Position numbers and translations under genes: made by a program. Shown in pieces: positions 1 to 10,858 of a DNA stretch of 28,186 bases (the first letter of the stretch is position 1; each line of letters begins with the position of its first letter). The stretch lies in NCBI GenBank assembly GCA_009602735.1, contig WELA01013128.1:22580-50765 (forward strand). Reading direction: 5' to 3'. The stretch comes from Mesotaenium endlicherianum (Eukaryota; Streptophyta; Zygnematophyceae; Zygnematales; Mesotaeniaceae). Below the pieces are notes generated by a model that did no database searches, was not told the origin of the DNA, and saw only the letters and a list, made by a program, of their open reading frames with translations.

Positions 1-223
1 CCCCCCGGCCCCGAACGCCCGCTGCTTCCCCTCCCGCGCCTCAGGGTGCTTATGCCCTGACCTCATGCTTAAGGGGGGAGGGCCACTTTGCTGCGGCTGC
101 ACCTCCCGTGCCCGTCCGCATCTCTCTGATGTCGTTGTTTGGTTGCTGTCGGTGGCGCACGACGTGTGCGGGCTTTGGGGACACCTCCTCACCATGGCCT
201 GCAAGTGCGTGCGTGTTGTGCGC

Positions 224-358
224 GTGTGTGTGTGTGTGTGAGTATGAGGTTGTGAGTGTGTTACCCGTGTGTAAGTATGCTAGGGTTGGTGTCTGTGCAT
301 GTATGCTAGGGTGTGCGCGTGTGTGCTGTGTGCAACGCATGTGTGTGTGTGTGTGTGT
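224..358. repeat. Two (GT)n microsatellite tracts
   Basis: Alternating GT runs lie at about 224-240 and 341-358, separated by GT-rich non-repetitive DNA. They are dinucleotide microsatellites, probably intronic or upstream of the RING-H2 gene. Short frames overlapping them are compositional artefacts. Confidence 0.8.
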
Positions 359-602
359 TGCCTTCCTCGGCTAGACGCGCTCAGACATAGAGATGCATTC
401 TGGGCAAGGGGTGAGGGCGTGAGTGCGTATGTTTGTGTCTGCATCTCTCTTTTCCTCGCTTTCTCCTGTTGCTCTGCTTGTGGGGCCGGGAAGCATTGCT
501 ACGACTGAGAGGGGGGTGTGCCGAATGCGCCTCTCGCTTCCTGACTCCGCGCCCCAGTGTGTTACTGCTTTGCCTTCTTGCACCAGGCGCATGTGCATGG
601 CA

Positions 603-667
603 GCCCTCCCCCGTTCCTCCCGCTGCTGCTGGTGCTCCTCCTCCTGCTCTTCCTGCTGCTCCTCCTT
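603..667 (+). other. Candidate transmembrane exon of the RING-H2 gene
   Basis: In one frame this CTG/CTC-rich stretch encodes an almost pure Leu/Val/Phe segment of about 20 residues, preceded by Pro-rich residues and closed by a stop at about 685. A plausible acceptor with a pyrimidine tract ends near 588, and a weak GT donor lies at 668-669. RING-H2 proteins of the ATL type carry an N-terminal membrane helix before the RING, so this is a reasonable candidate. A CTG-repeat tract would also read as leucine by chance, and the tract could instead be the pyrimidine run of an acceptor. Confidence 0.2.
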
Positions 668-1174
668 GTGCCTGGGAGCTACTCCTGAAGCTGATAGAGA
701 GCGCTGATCCCTTTTTCGGTCCTCAGGAGCCCTCTGGGGCTCTGACATTGGCTCGCCTCCTCTTGGCCTCTGCCGCGCTGGAGGAGCTGTGACCTCTCTT
801 TTGTACGTGGTAGAGCGTTGTCGGTGCTCCTCTGGTGTACTATCTCTCCTCAGGCGTCTCTGTTGTGGCTGAAGAGTCAGCTGCCATTCCAAGCTCTATC
901 ACAGCCTTTCCTGAGGGTCTTTTTGTAAATCTTCCTTTCGATTCATGCTTTTGGCCCTTACCCATAAGCTCAGGTCCCTGCAGCCCCCCCTCTCCCCAGC
1001 TTTTCCCCCTCTTCGCTTCTTGGCACACCCCTTTCCCTGTCAGAGGCCTCGTGACTTTCTGTGTGATTCTTCTCAAGCACAAGCGTGCAGCCTCTTTTCT
1101 CTTTTCTTCTTACCCAGCTTTTGATGATCGGGTGTGTGCGGGTGTGTGCGGTGGTGTCTTGTGCGGCGCTGCAG

Positions 1175-2180
1175 AGGGAGAAGATAGAGCGGGCCATCAC
1201 GCACCTGCCCCGCTACAACCTCAAGGCCGTGGGCAAGGACTGGACCGCCTGCCCCATCTGCCTGGAAGACTACGTCCCCGCCACTGAGGTGCGTGCGCCC
1301 TTGTCTGCCTACAGCCGTAGATGCTCTTCATCCCCCCACGCTGGGCTTCTCTCTCTGTTCGTCCCTGCTCGCTTGCTCTCTTGCTGTCTGGCTCCTGCAG
1401 GTCCATTCCTTGGCCTGAGATCAGGGGCCCTCTGGGATGTTCCTTACAGCTCAGAAGATAGAAGCCAGCCAGGCGTCCTTCCTTACAGGAGCAGCACTGG
1501 AGCAGCTGAGCTGTTAGGGGGCGTTGTGAGTGGCGAGCGCGGTGCAGCTTCTTCCGGACGCCGTGCGTGTCCACTCGTGCAAGACTTGAGCCTGGCAGCT
1601 GGTCTGCGTGTGCTCGAGCCACCTGTCAGGGAACCCTAATCCTGGGATCCAAATGCGAAGCACCCCCGCGCGAGGTTGTAGGAGCTTCCCACCTGCCAGT
1701 CAGTACCGTCAGATCCTTGTTGTTGCTGACCGGACACGTGTTGCGCTCTTGCGAGGGATTGGGGGCGCGTGATTGCGTGGGCAGGTCCGCTCGCTGCCGT
1801 GCGCCCACATCTTCCACACGCAGTGCATCGACGGGTGGCTCAGATTGAACGTCAAGTGCCCCCAGTGCAGATGCGAGGTCTTCCCCGACCTGGACCTCGG
1901 GCGGGGCGACAAGCGGCGCTCCCGCTTGCCCCTGCTGGGCCGCGCTGGCAGGAGCAACCACCGCGGGAGGCCAGCCAGGCCCGGCGAGGGCGATGGCCAG
2001 GGCGAGGGCGATGGCCAGGGCGAGGGCGAGGGCGAGCAGAGTCAGCGCGGGGGCGGGGACCCGGGCCCCTTGGACATGCCGCCATCGCCGCAGAAGCCCG
2101 GGTCTCCGGAGGAGGACGGCGGCCCTTCGGGAGCTTTCCCGCCCGACATGCCCGATGAGCACTCCCATCGCGGTGGCTGA
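1175..2180 (+). CDS. RING-H2 zinc-finger protein, probable E3 ubiquitin ligase (3' two exons)
   Basis: Two exons are supported: 1175-1288 (38 codons, acceptor CAG before 1175, donor GT at 1289) and 1785-2180 (acceptor CAG before 1785, stop TGA at 2178-2180). They join in phase 0. The junction falls inside the RING domain and restores perfect RING-H2 spacing: CPIC, 14 residues, CAHIFHTQC, 10 residues, CPQC. In this family the finger binds two zinc ions and recruits a ubiquitin-charged E2. The segment before the finger (REKIERAITHLPRYNL) is typical of plant RING-H2 proteins. The C-terminus is low complexity, with Gly-Glu-Asp-Gln repeats encoded at about 1984-2040, then a Pro/Gly-rich tail. Upstream exons are missing, so membrane anchoring is unproven. 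The RING assignment is secure; E3 activity is inferred from the family and the substrate is unknown. Confidence 0.88.
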
Positions 2181-2671
2181 GAGGGGCCAGGGTGCGCCTC
2201 TCTCATGTGCTGGCGTTGTCGCATCCGCCGAGTGGAGTCGGGCCTGCCGAAATCAGCCGAGGGTAACGGCGTGTGCCGTTGCTGAAGGGACGCTCCCGGG
2301 GAGCTCTTTGGGAGGAGCCCTTAGAGCAGGAGCAAGCAGCTGAGAGGAAGACGTTGGGGTGGGAGGAGGAGCCCCCACCCCACGGCAGGGACCAGGGGAC
2401 AGCAGATGATTGGGGGGGGGGGGTAGGAGTTGCTTCAGTTGGTGATGGTGTTCTTAATGCTCTCAGATCTGCTGCCGGGAGTCGCCGTGCGGGTCTGGCG
2501 AGGGGGCCCTGCTGCTGCAGCAGCCCGGGGGGCAGCAGGTGATGATGGAGGAGAGCACCTTGTTATCGCTTTTTCTTTGTTTGTTTCTTTCCAGGGAAAC
2601 AATGTAGGCGAGGAGCCTTTGGTGGGGCAGTTGCAGTTCTTGTATATCTGATTATCTATGTGTTGTGGGCT

Positions 2672-2677
2672 AATAAA
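2672..2677 (+). terminator. AATAAA polyadenylation signal
   Basis: An exact AATAAA lies about 490 bases after the RING-H2 stop codon, in DNA that turns from GC-rich to AT-rich. It is well placed to end that transcript. The 2181-2671 stretch is therefore probably 3' UTR; it contains a poly-G run near 2413-2422 and no further exon that I could support. Confidence 0.5.
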
Positions 2678-2689
2678 AAGGCATCAAAC

Positions 2690-3952
2690 TCTGACGCCTT
2701 AGTCACTTTTCTTTGGTCGTTCGGGTTGTTTAGCTCCTTTAGTGCGAAAGACTACATTTGGTCGGGATAGTATAGGGCATGTATGTGTGATGACATAACC
2801 TTTGGGGTAGTGTAGCTTTTATGGGTAGTTACAATTGGTGTAATATAATATAGCAGTAGTACAACAATACAACTACCACCCACTTAGGCAGGGCCCATAT
2901 TCATTTCCGGCATGCAATCCCCAGATAATTTTCATACAGATGTTAGCTAAGTTGTACATCTCAGGTTGTTGTAGTGGAGGTGGCCCCTCCTATAGGGAGA
3001 CAGCTCGTCAATCTGTTAGTAAGTTTAGGATGGGCAAACAGGTGCAGGTTACCATGCAAACTCTTCTAGAAGCTTCTGGTTGTGCTTATGAACCAGCATG
3101 TGCGCCTCAGTTGCCACTTTGATGGTGCTGTAAATTGTGCGTAAATTATGTAACATGCCTTTTTGCGCATGGAGACGTCTCGGGATATGGCATGCATGCT
3201 TCATCGCAACTGGAAGCATCTTTTCATATTGTGGAACAGTTCTTCAGCGTGCAGCGTTGCCACACCTAACCCTCGACTTCGTGGGTGTCCTCCATCCTGT
3301 CAGCAGCTGTGCATGCACGAGGGGTGTTTTGGAGGTTCATTTATGTACTAATCAGAGACTTTTTCAATTGCTTGAGATGTTATGTAACCATACAGAAATG
3401 AATTAATATATATTCCATGTACTTGCTGGTCTCTTCTAAGCCTTCTGCGATTTACACCAAGTGCAGACTGCCTACTAGCTTTTCTCATTTCTACTTTCAT
3501 CCTCATGCACATTGCCGGGTTGAAGCTTTGCACTTCCGTGCAGAAGGTGTCAGTGGCACTCAACCGACGGTAACTGCAGATGCCTCTTTCGGGCTCAGCA
3601 ATGCTGGAGCAGTCAAGATACTCTGCGCAATCATCCTCCAGAAGTCAGCTGGCCGAAAAAAGCCAGCCGCTTCCCTCGAATTTGTCTCGCCTATGAAGAG
3701 CAGAATGCAATTGCCCAAATTGGCACGCAACGACTGACATCCCTCATTTAACAGCATGGAGAAAACAAATAATCAGCTCCCACTTTTCGGACTGAACCAG
3801 GGAGAGGGGGGTCCAAGGGCAGGCACCAGGGGAGAAGGGAGGAGGAGTTCACAACGGATGGGTCAAAGGCTTCGAGTTCCAGGGGCCACGCTCATTGCTC
3901 GCACCCCTTAAGCGATGCGGGTTAATCTTAAGGACCTATCTCAGGAGCACCC
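2690..3952. other. Intergenic region between convergent genes
   Basis: The 3' ends of the RING-H2 gene (+) and the ABC ATPase gene (-) face each other across this AT-richer stretch. Several short open frames exist on both strands, for example 3417-3737 (+) and 3560-3757 (-). They overlap one another and show no domain or splice context, so I see no supported gene. Confidence 0.5.
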
Positions 3953-6900
3953 TCATACGCCAAGAACGCTCTCTTGCTGCTTCTTGATGTAGGCGCGCAC
4001 TTCAGCTACATCTCCAGAGACCACGACTTGCCCATCCTCCATGTAGGCTGCCCCGTCAGCGTACGCCAGCTCCTCCAGCCTGTGTGTGACCCACAGAGCA
4101 GTCACGCCCTCGCGCGTGGCGATGACGTCGCGCACTGCCTCCAGCACACTCACCTGCGCACGCCGCGCAACCAGCACACACAAAGAGCCTTCAAGCCACA
4201 ACATGGGGCATGATACTCCCGCGCACGCACCAGCGAGGGCCGCACCACAGGCACACAGAGGTGGTTCCAGAAGGAACAGAGTAAATTTTGATCAAATCAG
4301 ATGGTGCAATTTTGGGGTCATAGTCAAGCTGCCAGACAAGGCGCAGCACTCTCCCACATGAGTCCGTACCGCAAAACTCATGCACACAGAGCGTGTGTTC
4401 AAGCTGCGACGCAAGTTGCGCAGCACAGCAATCCCGCACACTCTCACTCTCGCATGGTCACACCTGCGCGCGCCACACGACGAGCACACAGAATGTTTAA
4501 GCCACAACATGAGGCGCAGCACTTGCGCACATTTCCCCGTGTCGAACGGCAAAAGCACACCCAGAGGACGCTCAAAGCACAGCACAAGGGTAGTGAGGCC
4601 CACCCTCCCTCCCTCCCTCCCTTCTGTGCTGGCTCCCTCCCAGGCTCCCCTCTGGCTCCATACCTGGTCGGCGCCATCGAGGAAGGTGGTGAGCTCGTCC
4701 AGCAGCAGCACCTGGCTGTCCTCCGCCAGCGCCCCCGCGATGGCCACGCGCTGCTTCTGCCCGCCGCTCAGCGTCTGCACCGCCCTCTGCTCGCCCCCCT
4801 CCCCGGCAGCAACAACAACAAGCAGCTTCTCCCTCAACACGAGCCTGCGGTCAGCCACCAACACCCTCTGCCTGCCTGCCGCACAAGCACCAAAGACAAT
4901 GTGCACCTTTGTCTGACAGAGGCGTGCCTCTCAGCACCGCATTGGCACAGCTTGCCCCCAAAGCACCGCCCTCTGCTCCCAAGCAACAACAATGAGCCTC
5001 TCCCTGCATATAAGCCTGCCCGCCCGCCACCCAGTCCCGCACCCCCCCTGCTCGCCCTCACGAGCAGCAACCACGATCCTCTCGTTCAATATAAACTGGC
5101 GCTCAGTCCCGCATCGCCCTCTCCTTGGCAAGAAAGCAACAACGATGACGCTCTTCCTCCCTCTAAACCCCCGCCGCACAGTGCCTGCGCGTGCCACCCT
5201 CTGCTAGTCCCTCTGAGACACGACAAAACCCCTCCTTCCCAAGCCCACCACTCAGTGCAGCACCTCTTGCTGCTTGCCCCCACGGACGACACCAGCAACG
5301 CGCCCCCTCCCCCTCACAACCTTTGTTAGGAGGCGCCCTGGAGGAGGGGGAGAGCAATTGAAGCCCTCAGCCCTACGCCCTCCTAAGCCCACGCCCTGCT
5401 ACTGCCCTCATAAGAGACGACACTGCCCCGCCCCTTCCCACCAGAAGCCCGGCAACACTCGCCATCTGCTCTTTCCTTCCCTGCTCAGTCCCACCAGCAA
5501 CAACCCTGGAACGACCCCCCCTTCTGTCGACACCCCAACTCCGCACCCTTTAGGGCAGCACTCTCAGTCGCAAAGCCCCCAACTCTCAACCCCTAACCCC
5601 CCACCCCCGAACCAAACCCTGGCTCCTCAAGCGTCAGGCCGGCCCGTTGACATCGTCACACTTGTAGGTTCTTAGCTTCAATACATCACTCCTAGCGTCT
5701 GTGTGAGCCCCAGGCCCTCTCCGCCAGCTTGACAGAGCCCCCCACAGTTGCGAGAAATTTTGTCATGAAGTGCAAAGGGACAGGTAAGATGGGGGGGATA
5801 GGGAGCGCGGGACAGCTGCTGCAAGGAGTGCTGGAGCAGAAGACTACAATAAAACAGGGGCCCACGATACAGAAAACAACTAGGAATAGACAGCCACTTG
5901 CATGCACACAAAAACTTTCCCACACACCCTGTGAGGCTGTAGAAACGACTGCCACCTGGGCTCATATGACTACCAGAGACTGAGTTACGAGGCCTCTCGC
6001 CAAAGCATTTGTCCCCAAACACATATGTTCCTGTTTGAGTAGCCGCCTGCAGGTCACAAGATAGACTGAAGTAAAAGGGCAAAGGCACATGCTGATTGAT
6101 CGACACCCCGTGTGAAGAGTCCACTCTAACAGGGGACAGCCCGCACACTCCCGCGGAGGAGGGCACTTCCAAAGCAATACCCACATCCTTAGTTTGCTTT
6201 AATCGATCAAAAGCCTTTGTGGGATAGTGGTGAATAGCAGCGTAGCAGACAGAGGACAAAGATAGAGAGTGATTTCCATTATTTCCAGACGATTTGCGTA
6301 TAGCGATGTAGGAAAAGGGCGCGAACGAAGACATCAAAACAGCAGACAGCAGAGGGCAGTGCAAACAGCACAAACACCACGAGAGGATCAGGAAAAGGCA
6401 GCACAACAAGGCGGCCATATAAGGCAGTGTTTGTCAGTTGATGCGAAGTGAGGTAAGAGCGGGGCGGACAAACGTTGACGTAGTCAGCCATGCCCACAGA
6501 CACCAGGGCTTTGTTCACACGCTGCCGCACTTCCTCCTCAGGGAGGCTCAGGCGGCCGAGCCCAAATGCCACGTCAGCGCCCACCGTGGGCATCACCACC
6601 TGTCACCTGCCACGTGCCGCGGTCAGGAGGGCCCTCTGGTTGACTGACGTCCAACCAGATACCAAGAGAGCGCGGCCGAGAAGATGCGCAGGCTGGAAGA
6701 AGACACTGCGGCATGCCGCCCCTGACTCAGTCATCAGACTGCATTGCCCTTGCTGAGCAAGTCGTCACTTCTGTCGAGAATCTCAACAGAATCCCAACAC
6801 GAGCCACTCCAGATCCAGGCTTTCCAAGAAGCTGGCACGCCCTGTCAGCCTTATCATGAACAGACCTACCTCCTCCCTGATACATTACTGGAGACAAAAG

Positions 6901-8541
6901 GGACTCCCTCGATTTCTTTCTTCAGGCCAAGGCCTCCCATTCAAGCACCACCCCTTCCCGTCCCTCCCCCTCCCCAGCTTTCAATCTCAATATAACTCGT
7001 TACATGGCACGCTCTTTATGGAGGCACAAGCACACATAGCTGAAGCTGCGCAAGAGCCAAAAACCCTAGGACCTGAAGAAAGCAGGCAATAGAACTCGTC
7101 TCAACTAAGCTCGGAATTGCCACCTGCATCAGAATGAGGGAGGTCTGGAGTGTATAGAAAGGAGCGCTGAGTAGTGAAGTGACCAAACAGTGACAGCCTA
7201 GGGAAGGTTTGACAAAAGTGTAGCATGAATAAAACACGCGCACACGCGCGCACACTCACACCCACACACAAAAAGCACCCACCTGATGGTCGGGGTTCTG
7301 AAAGACGAATGAGCGGGGCGCAACGACGCGCATGCGGCCGCTGGACGGTCGCAGCAGCCCCGCCAGTGCCTGCCCTTCAAACACCCTCCCATGCTCCTAC
7401 CCTGTCAGGTTATGACACTTGCTTTCCTGTTGGCAGTCCACCTGACCGTCATCCAACTTTCAGCTCTGCTGTGAAGATACATGACATGGCAGCTCTCTCG
7501 TGGCCTCTAATTTGTCAGCTTTGTCATGACCATACATAAAGTGTTGGTTCTGTTAGAACAATGAATGTTTATCACGTGCCGGTCCAGGTCCAACCTTATC
7601 GGTGGGGCTTGTATGTGTTCTTCATAGTGTAGCAACCTAGGAGAAGCTCAGGATTGAAGGTGGCGAAGGGCGCTTCCTCTGAGTTGGAAGAAGTTCCACA
7701 TGGGCTCCAGTGGTTTGAGAGACTGGCGCAGGTCCATGTCAGTCATCTTCCACAATTTCCTTTGACATATTCCAGACTGTCTCTGGTGGGGCAGTAGAAT
7801 GTCAGCAAAGGGGTTGAGCCAACTCCTGACTTTGAACAGCCATTCACATCCTCCGTTACTGCAACTTACTACAATATTTTTTTGGACACTTTGTCAGGCC
7901 ATCCAACTTTTCGAGCTGTAAGTACTCCTCCTGAAAATGTGACGAGACTCGTCATGGGTTCTCTCATCCTGCATGGACTGTCCCCTCATATGGTGGAACG
8001 AGAGGCTGGTAGTACCATTCATCAGTCAGTGAGATTGGAAGTACTGGAACCTTACCCTGAGAAGCGTGGACTTGCCACACCCATTCGGCCCTAAGAGCAT
8101 CCAGAGGCCTCCCTTTGGAACTGAGAGCGTACAATCCCTCAAGACTGGGGTCTTGCCTTGAATGCCATTCAAGCTGAGGCAAAGCTTCTCTATATCAATA
8201 GCAGGCGCAATTTCCTTAGCCTCAGTCTTTCCTTGAGCTTTGACTGAGACCTGGAAGACGCGCCCAGGCTTCCTTGGTTGTATATTGGAAGTCAAGAGAA
8301 AATAGCAGGAGGTTGCCACTTTAATGTGGCCCTTTGAAGTGTGTGCTGAAGCTAGCCTGTTGCCTCTGTTTGAACGATCTGCACTCCTCAGAATGCTGGA
8401 TGATGCAAAAGTTTTTTTCTGATATAAGTTAAGCTTATATAAGGATTGCCTATGTCCTTTTGTGTATGACGTCTGGTGTTGTACCGCACTGAATGTAGTA
8501 CACATGAAACTAACTCGCGGACAGCTGGAACACGAAAGCAT
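3953..8541 (-). CDS. Plastid ABC transporter ATPase, ABCI10-like (ECF-type)
   Basis: Five exons read leftwards: 8541-8056, 7369-7283, 6599-6474, 4786-4664 and 4153-3953. All junctions are phase 0 with GT-AG introns, giving 340 residues. All ATPase motifs are present: Walker A GPNGCGKST (about 151-159), Q-loop FVFQNPDHQ (about 183-191), signature LSGGQ (239-243), Walker B VLLLDE ending D263-E264, and the switch His in WVTHRLEE (298). The wording closely follows plant ABCI10, for example VVMPTVGADVAFGLG and LTTFLD. In plants ABCI10 is a plastid ATP-binding subunit of an energy-coupling-factor-like importer. The first ~100 residues are rich in Ser, Arg, Lys and Thr and poor in acidic residues, as in a transit peptide. 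An in-frame TGA lies 12 bases before the ATG, supporting this start. The gene is convergent with the RING-H2 gene and divergent from the coiled-coil gene. Family assignment is strong; the substrate is unknown. Confidence 0.92.
4149..4513. repeat. Duplicated exon-edge segment inside the last ABCI10-like intron
   Basis: The segment 4149-4210 spans the start of the last exon and its acceptor. It recurs imperfectly at about 4457-4513 within the same intron, including a CACCTGCGC core followed by GCCACAACATG. A weaker third copy lies near 4375-4420. The copies share order and spacing, so this is a diverged local duplication. Confidence 0.6.
4800..5200. repeat. Degenerate minisatellite in ABCI10-like intron 3
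   Basis: Irregular units of roughly 70-170 bp recur at about 4805, 4980, 5063 and 5128. Each opens with an AGCAACAACA-like core, then CTCT(C/T)CCT, an A/T patch such as ATATAA, and a C-rich end with CCGCAC. Copies are strongly diverged. They sit beside the acceptor of the exon carrying LSGGQ, and they explain the long but biologically empty + strand frame here. The remainder of this 1687-bp intron, to 6473, shows no supported gene. Confidence 0.55.
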
Positions 8542-9289
8542 GACTAAACATCAGAAAAGGAACAACCATCTACAGATGTATATTCTCTTATATGATTGTC
8601 ATGCACGTAAACTATGTTCCTTCGCATCCGACATTACAAGGGAAAAGGGTCGCAGCCCAACAACATTTTCCCCGAGCTGGCTACAATCGAAGTGTGCCGC
8701 TACCAAATGCTTATGAGTGAGTGATGTTTGAGTCTAATGCTCAAGTACAGTCGATTAGTCGATGGTGGCAATTTCGGACCTCTTCTTATCTGAATCATGT
8801 CTTCCGTACCTTCTGTTATGATGCGCTCTCACGAACTTGTGATTCAAATTAACAATTCCGGCGAATATATGATGTCTTCTCCTTCATGCGCTTCTCAAGC
8901 TTACTTGTCTCGTTTTCATCGCACGCATTAGTAGAGCTTGCACCAGCTTGCTGCAAGTGTTGCATTCATGACTCGCAAGGAAGAATGCTTGACCGCCATC
9001 TCGAGTTGACTTTGCTTGCTCTTGTCTCGGCTGAATCATCTCAGGCCTTACGCAGTGTAATACACGAGTAAAAGCAACGAGTCTCATGACCTGTACCACT
9101 GAAGCTGCTAGCTAGCCTTTTCACATCTCTATACTAAAATGTTTTATACATTTCACAGCAGAATATTGTCAGTTGCAGGCTTGTATGCTCTCATACGCAA
9201 CTAGTGTGAATATTGTCTGCTAGAGTGGTCTCCAGGAGGTTGAGTGGAAGAGAGACAGCTCCAACTGAGCGGCACATTCCCGCAACAAC
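8542..9289. promoter_or_regulatory. Divergent promoter region (ABCI10-like gene / coiled-coil gene)
   Basis: This 748-bp gap separates the start codons of the minus-strand ABC ATPase gene and the plus-strand coiled-coil gene, so both promoters must lie here unless there are unseen 5' exons. I see no unmistakable TATA box or shared operator, and the short frames inside look like chance. The coiled-coil gene's ATG at 9290 has a favourable context (CAACAACATGGC). Confidence 0.45.
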
Positions 9290-10858
9290 ATGGCAGTGCC
9301 AACAGCCTTCCAGACTCGTCTCCAAGGAATGTATGACGCCAGGAAACAGCAGTTGCAACAATTGCAGGTATGATGAGGCTCGAAGATGTTGAGCATGAAC
9401 TAGTTGAAAGTGGCGTGCAAGGTCATCGAGATAGTCTCCAATGCATGTATCTCGTGGACCCTCAGATCAACTCTCATACATGAAACTATAGATTACATAT
9501 TCCTACTTGCTACTGTATTCTATTTTACATAGGCTTATTGCATTGGTCTGTTAAGGTGTTGTTTTTACTTCCTTTCAACCTTTTCTTACTTCATGATACC
9601 ACCATGTTTTTTCAGGATGAAAGAGAGATACAAGGGGCTAAGAATGTTATTTTACAAGAAACTTGTGGTGTTCTCCTTGAAGCTGAAAAGCGGATCTACA
9701 ACCTGAAGACCAGGCATACTCAGTCACGTTATTGTGCGCTGGACAGCCAGGGAGAAATTGAAAAAGCTCGAGCAGAAATAGAAAAACTTCTTCAAAGAAA
9801 GAGGTACTTCCACTTTCTGAAAATTTATGTGTTGGTTGTAGCATGTAACGGACACGTATGATTGACAAGGTGTCAACAGAGGTTTCTCAAGCAGTAGCTT
9901 GCTGCAAAAGGAGGCAGTCATAGCCTCACAGAGGTTAATATCTGCTTTTATAGGGGGATGAATTTCCTAGTAATTAATGGTAGCTTGGATGGTGTCACAG
10001 GGAAGTATCACGACAACACGAGTGGCTGAAAAGCATGAAAGCCAGTAGGGACACATTCTATGCAGACAAGCAAGCAGACATGGATCAGCACAGAAGTCTA
10101 CTCAAAGATTACTTCTGCAGTCAGGAGGATAAGATAAGACTGGCAGAAACAAGGAATGCTGAGGTTGAATTTCCTGACTTGATTTTTGTACACAAGCAGC
10201 CGTGTAGTATAAGACCAATGCTTGTTGTGATTACATACGGTGGGTTGCGAATGCAGTATGGTTCATCTAGGTACCTGATGTTTCTTGTTGGGCTTGTGCA
10301 GCTCAAGCAGGATTTAATGGGAGCCTCAGAAAAGGTGAGGCAAATTCAGGTCAGTACTGATGCAGAAATAGCCTCACTGGAAAAGGAACAGAATCGACTG
10401 GCTATTCAGGAAACTTGCTTGAAAGAAGAGATAGAGCAGCTGCTGGGGAGCAATAAGCTTCTGCAAAAGAAGGTTCATCAGATTGAGGAGAAAGAAAACA
10501 AGGAATGTGCAAATCTTCAGGCCATCATTCAGAATCGGCAGGAAGAATCGCAAGCTCTCCAAGAAGAGTGCCAGAAGCTGGAGGAGCAAATATTCTCTGC
10601 AATGAGGCGTCGTGATGCCAGAAGAAGGTAATTTGAAAAAGTGGAGTCGATGTTTTTCCTTCATTTTTTTTCAGAGGCATTTGTTGCACGTTCACAGAAA
10701 TTTGGCTAAAATGCAGCAATCTGTACTGTTTCTCCTAACTACCGCCCAGACGGTTTAGCACTCATGCTGCTTGGAAATAACATGCTGCAATGTGCAGGGA
10801 GTTGGACCAATTGGAGAAGAAGTTGGCTCAGCAGGGAGGAGTTTTCCATGGAAAGTAA
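9290..10858 (+). CDS. Coiled-coil protein of unknown function
   Basis: Five exons: 9290-9367, 9616-9803, 10001-10163, 10302-10627 and 10798-10858, with GT-AG introns and consistent phases (0, 2, 0, 2). They encode 271 residues from MAVPTAFQTRL to VFHGK. Two AGG arginine codons are rebuilt across junctions, which strongly supports the model. From about residue 20 the protein is nearly all Glu/Lys/Gln/Leu-rich helix with heptad character, for example EIEKARAEIEKLL and LQEECQKLEEQI. It has no signal peptide, membrane helix or enzymatic motif. Such proteins usually act as structural or scaffold parts of cytoskeletal or chromosome machinery, but I do not recognise the family and assign no function. 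The third intron (138 bp) is a multiple of three and stop-free, so its retention would add 46 residues. Confidence 0.8.

Larger units (their letters stand above)
1..1174. other. Unresolved 5' part of the RING-H2 gene
   Basis: No exon could be placed with confidence here. The stretch holds GT-rich tracts near 224-240 and 341-358, pyrimidine-rich DNA, and an ATG in a good initiation context at 194-196. That ATG is followed within a few bases by a GT that could be a splice donor. The RING exon that follows starts at an acceptor, not at an ATG, so upstream exons must exist, either here or before the window. Confidence 0.4.

Noticed and set aside
3417..3757. Overlapping frames on both strands in the RING/ABC intergenic region
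   Set aside because: Neither has a domain, splice context or credible start, and both are near chance length.
4301..5329. A 342-codon + strand frame
   Set aside because: It runs antisense through the LSGGQ exon and a C-rich minisatellite. The Pro/His/Ser-rich translation reflects the repeat composition.
5678..6418. A 246-codon minus-strand frame inside ABCI10-like intron 3
   Set aside because: It lies wholly between two well-supported exons, is out of frame with the upstream exon, has no domain and is Ser/Leu/Cys-rich as expected from the local base bias.
7800..8093. A + strand frame reading LSGHPTFRAVSTPPEN and onward
   Set aside because: About 95 open codons are expected by chance in a window this size. 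Its 3' end is antisense to the Walker A exon, and no family was recognised.
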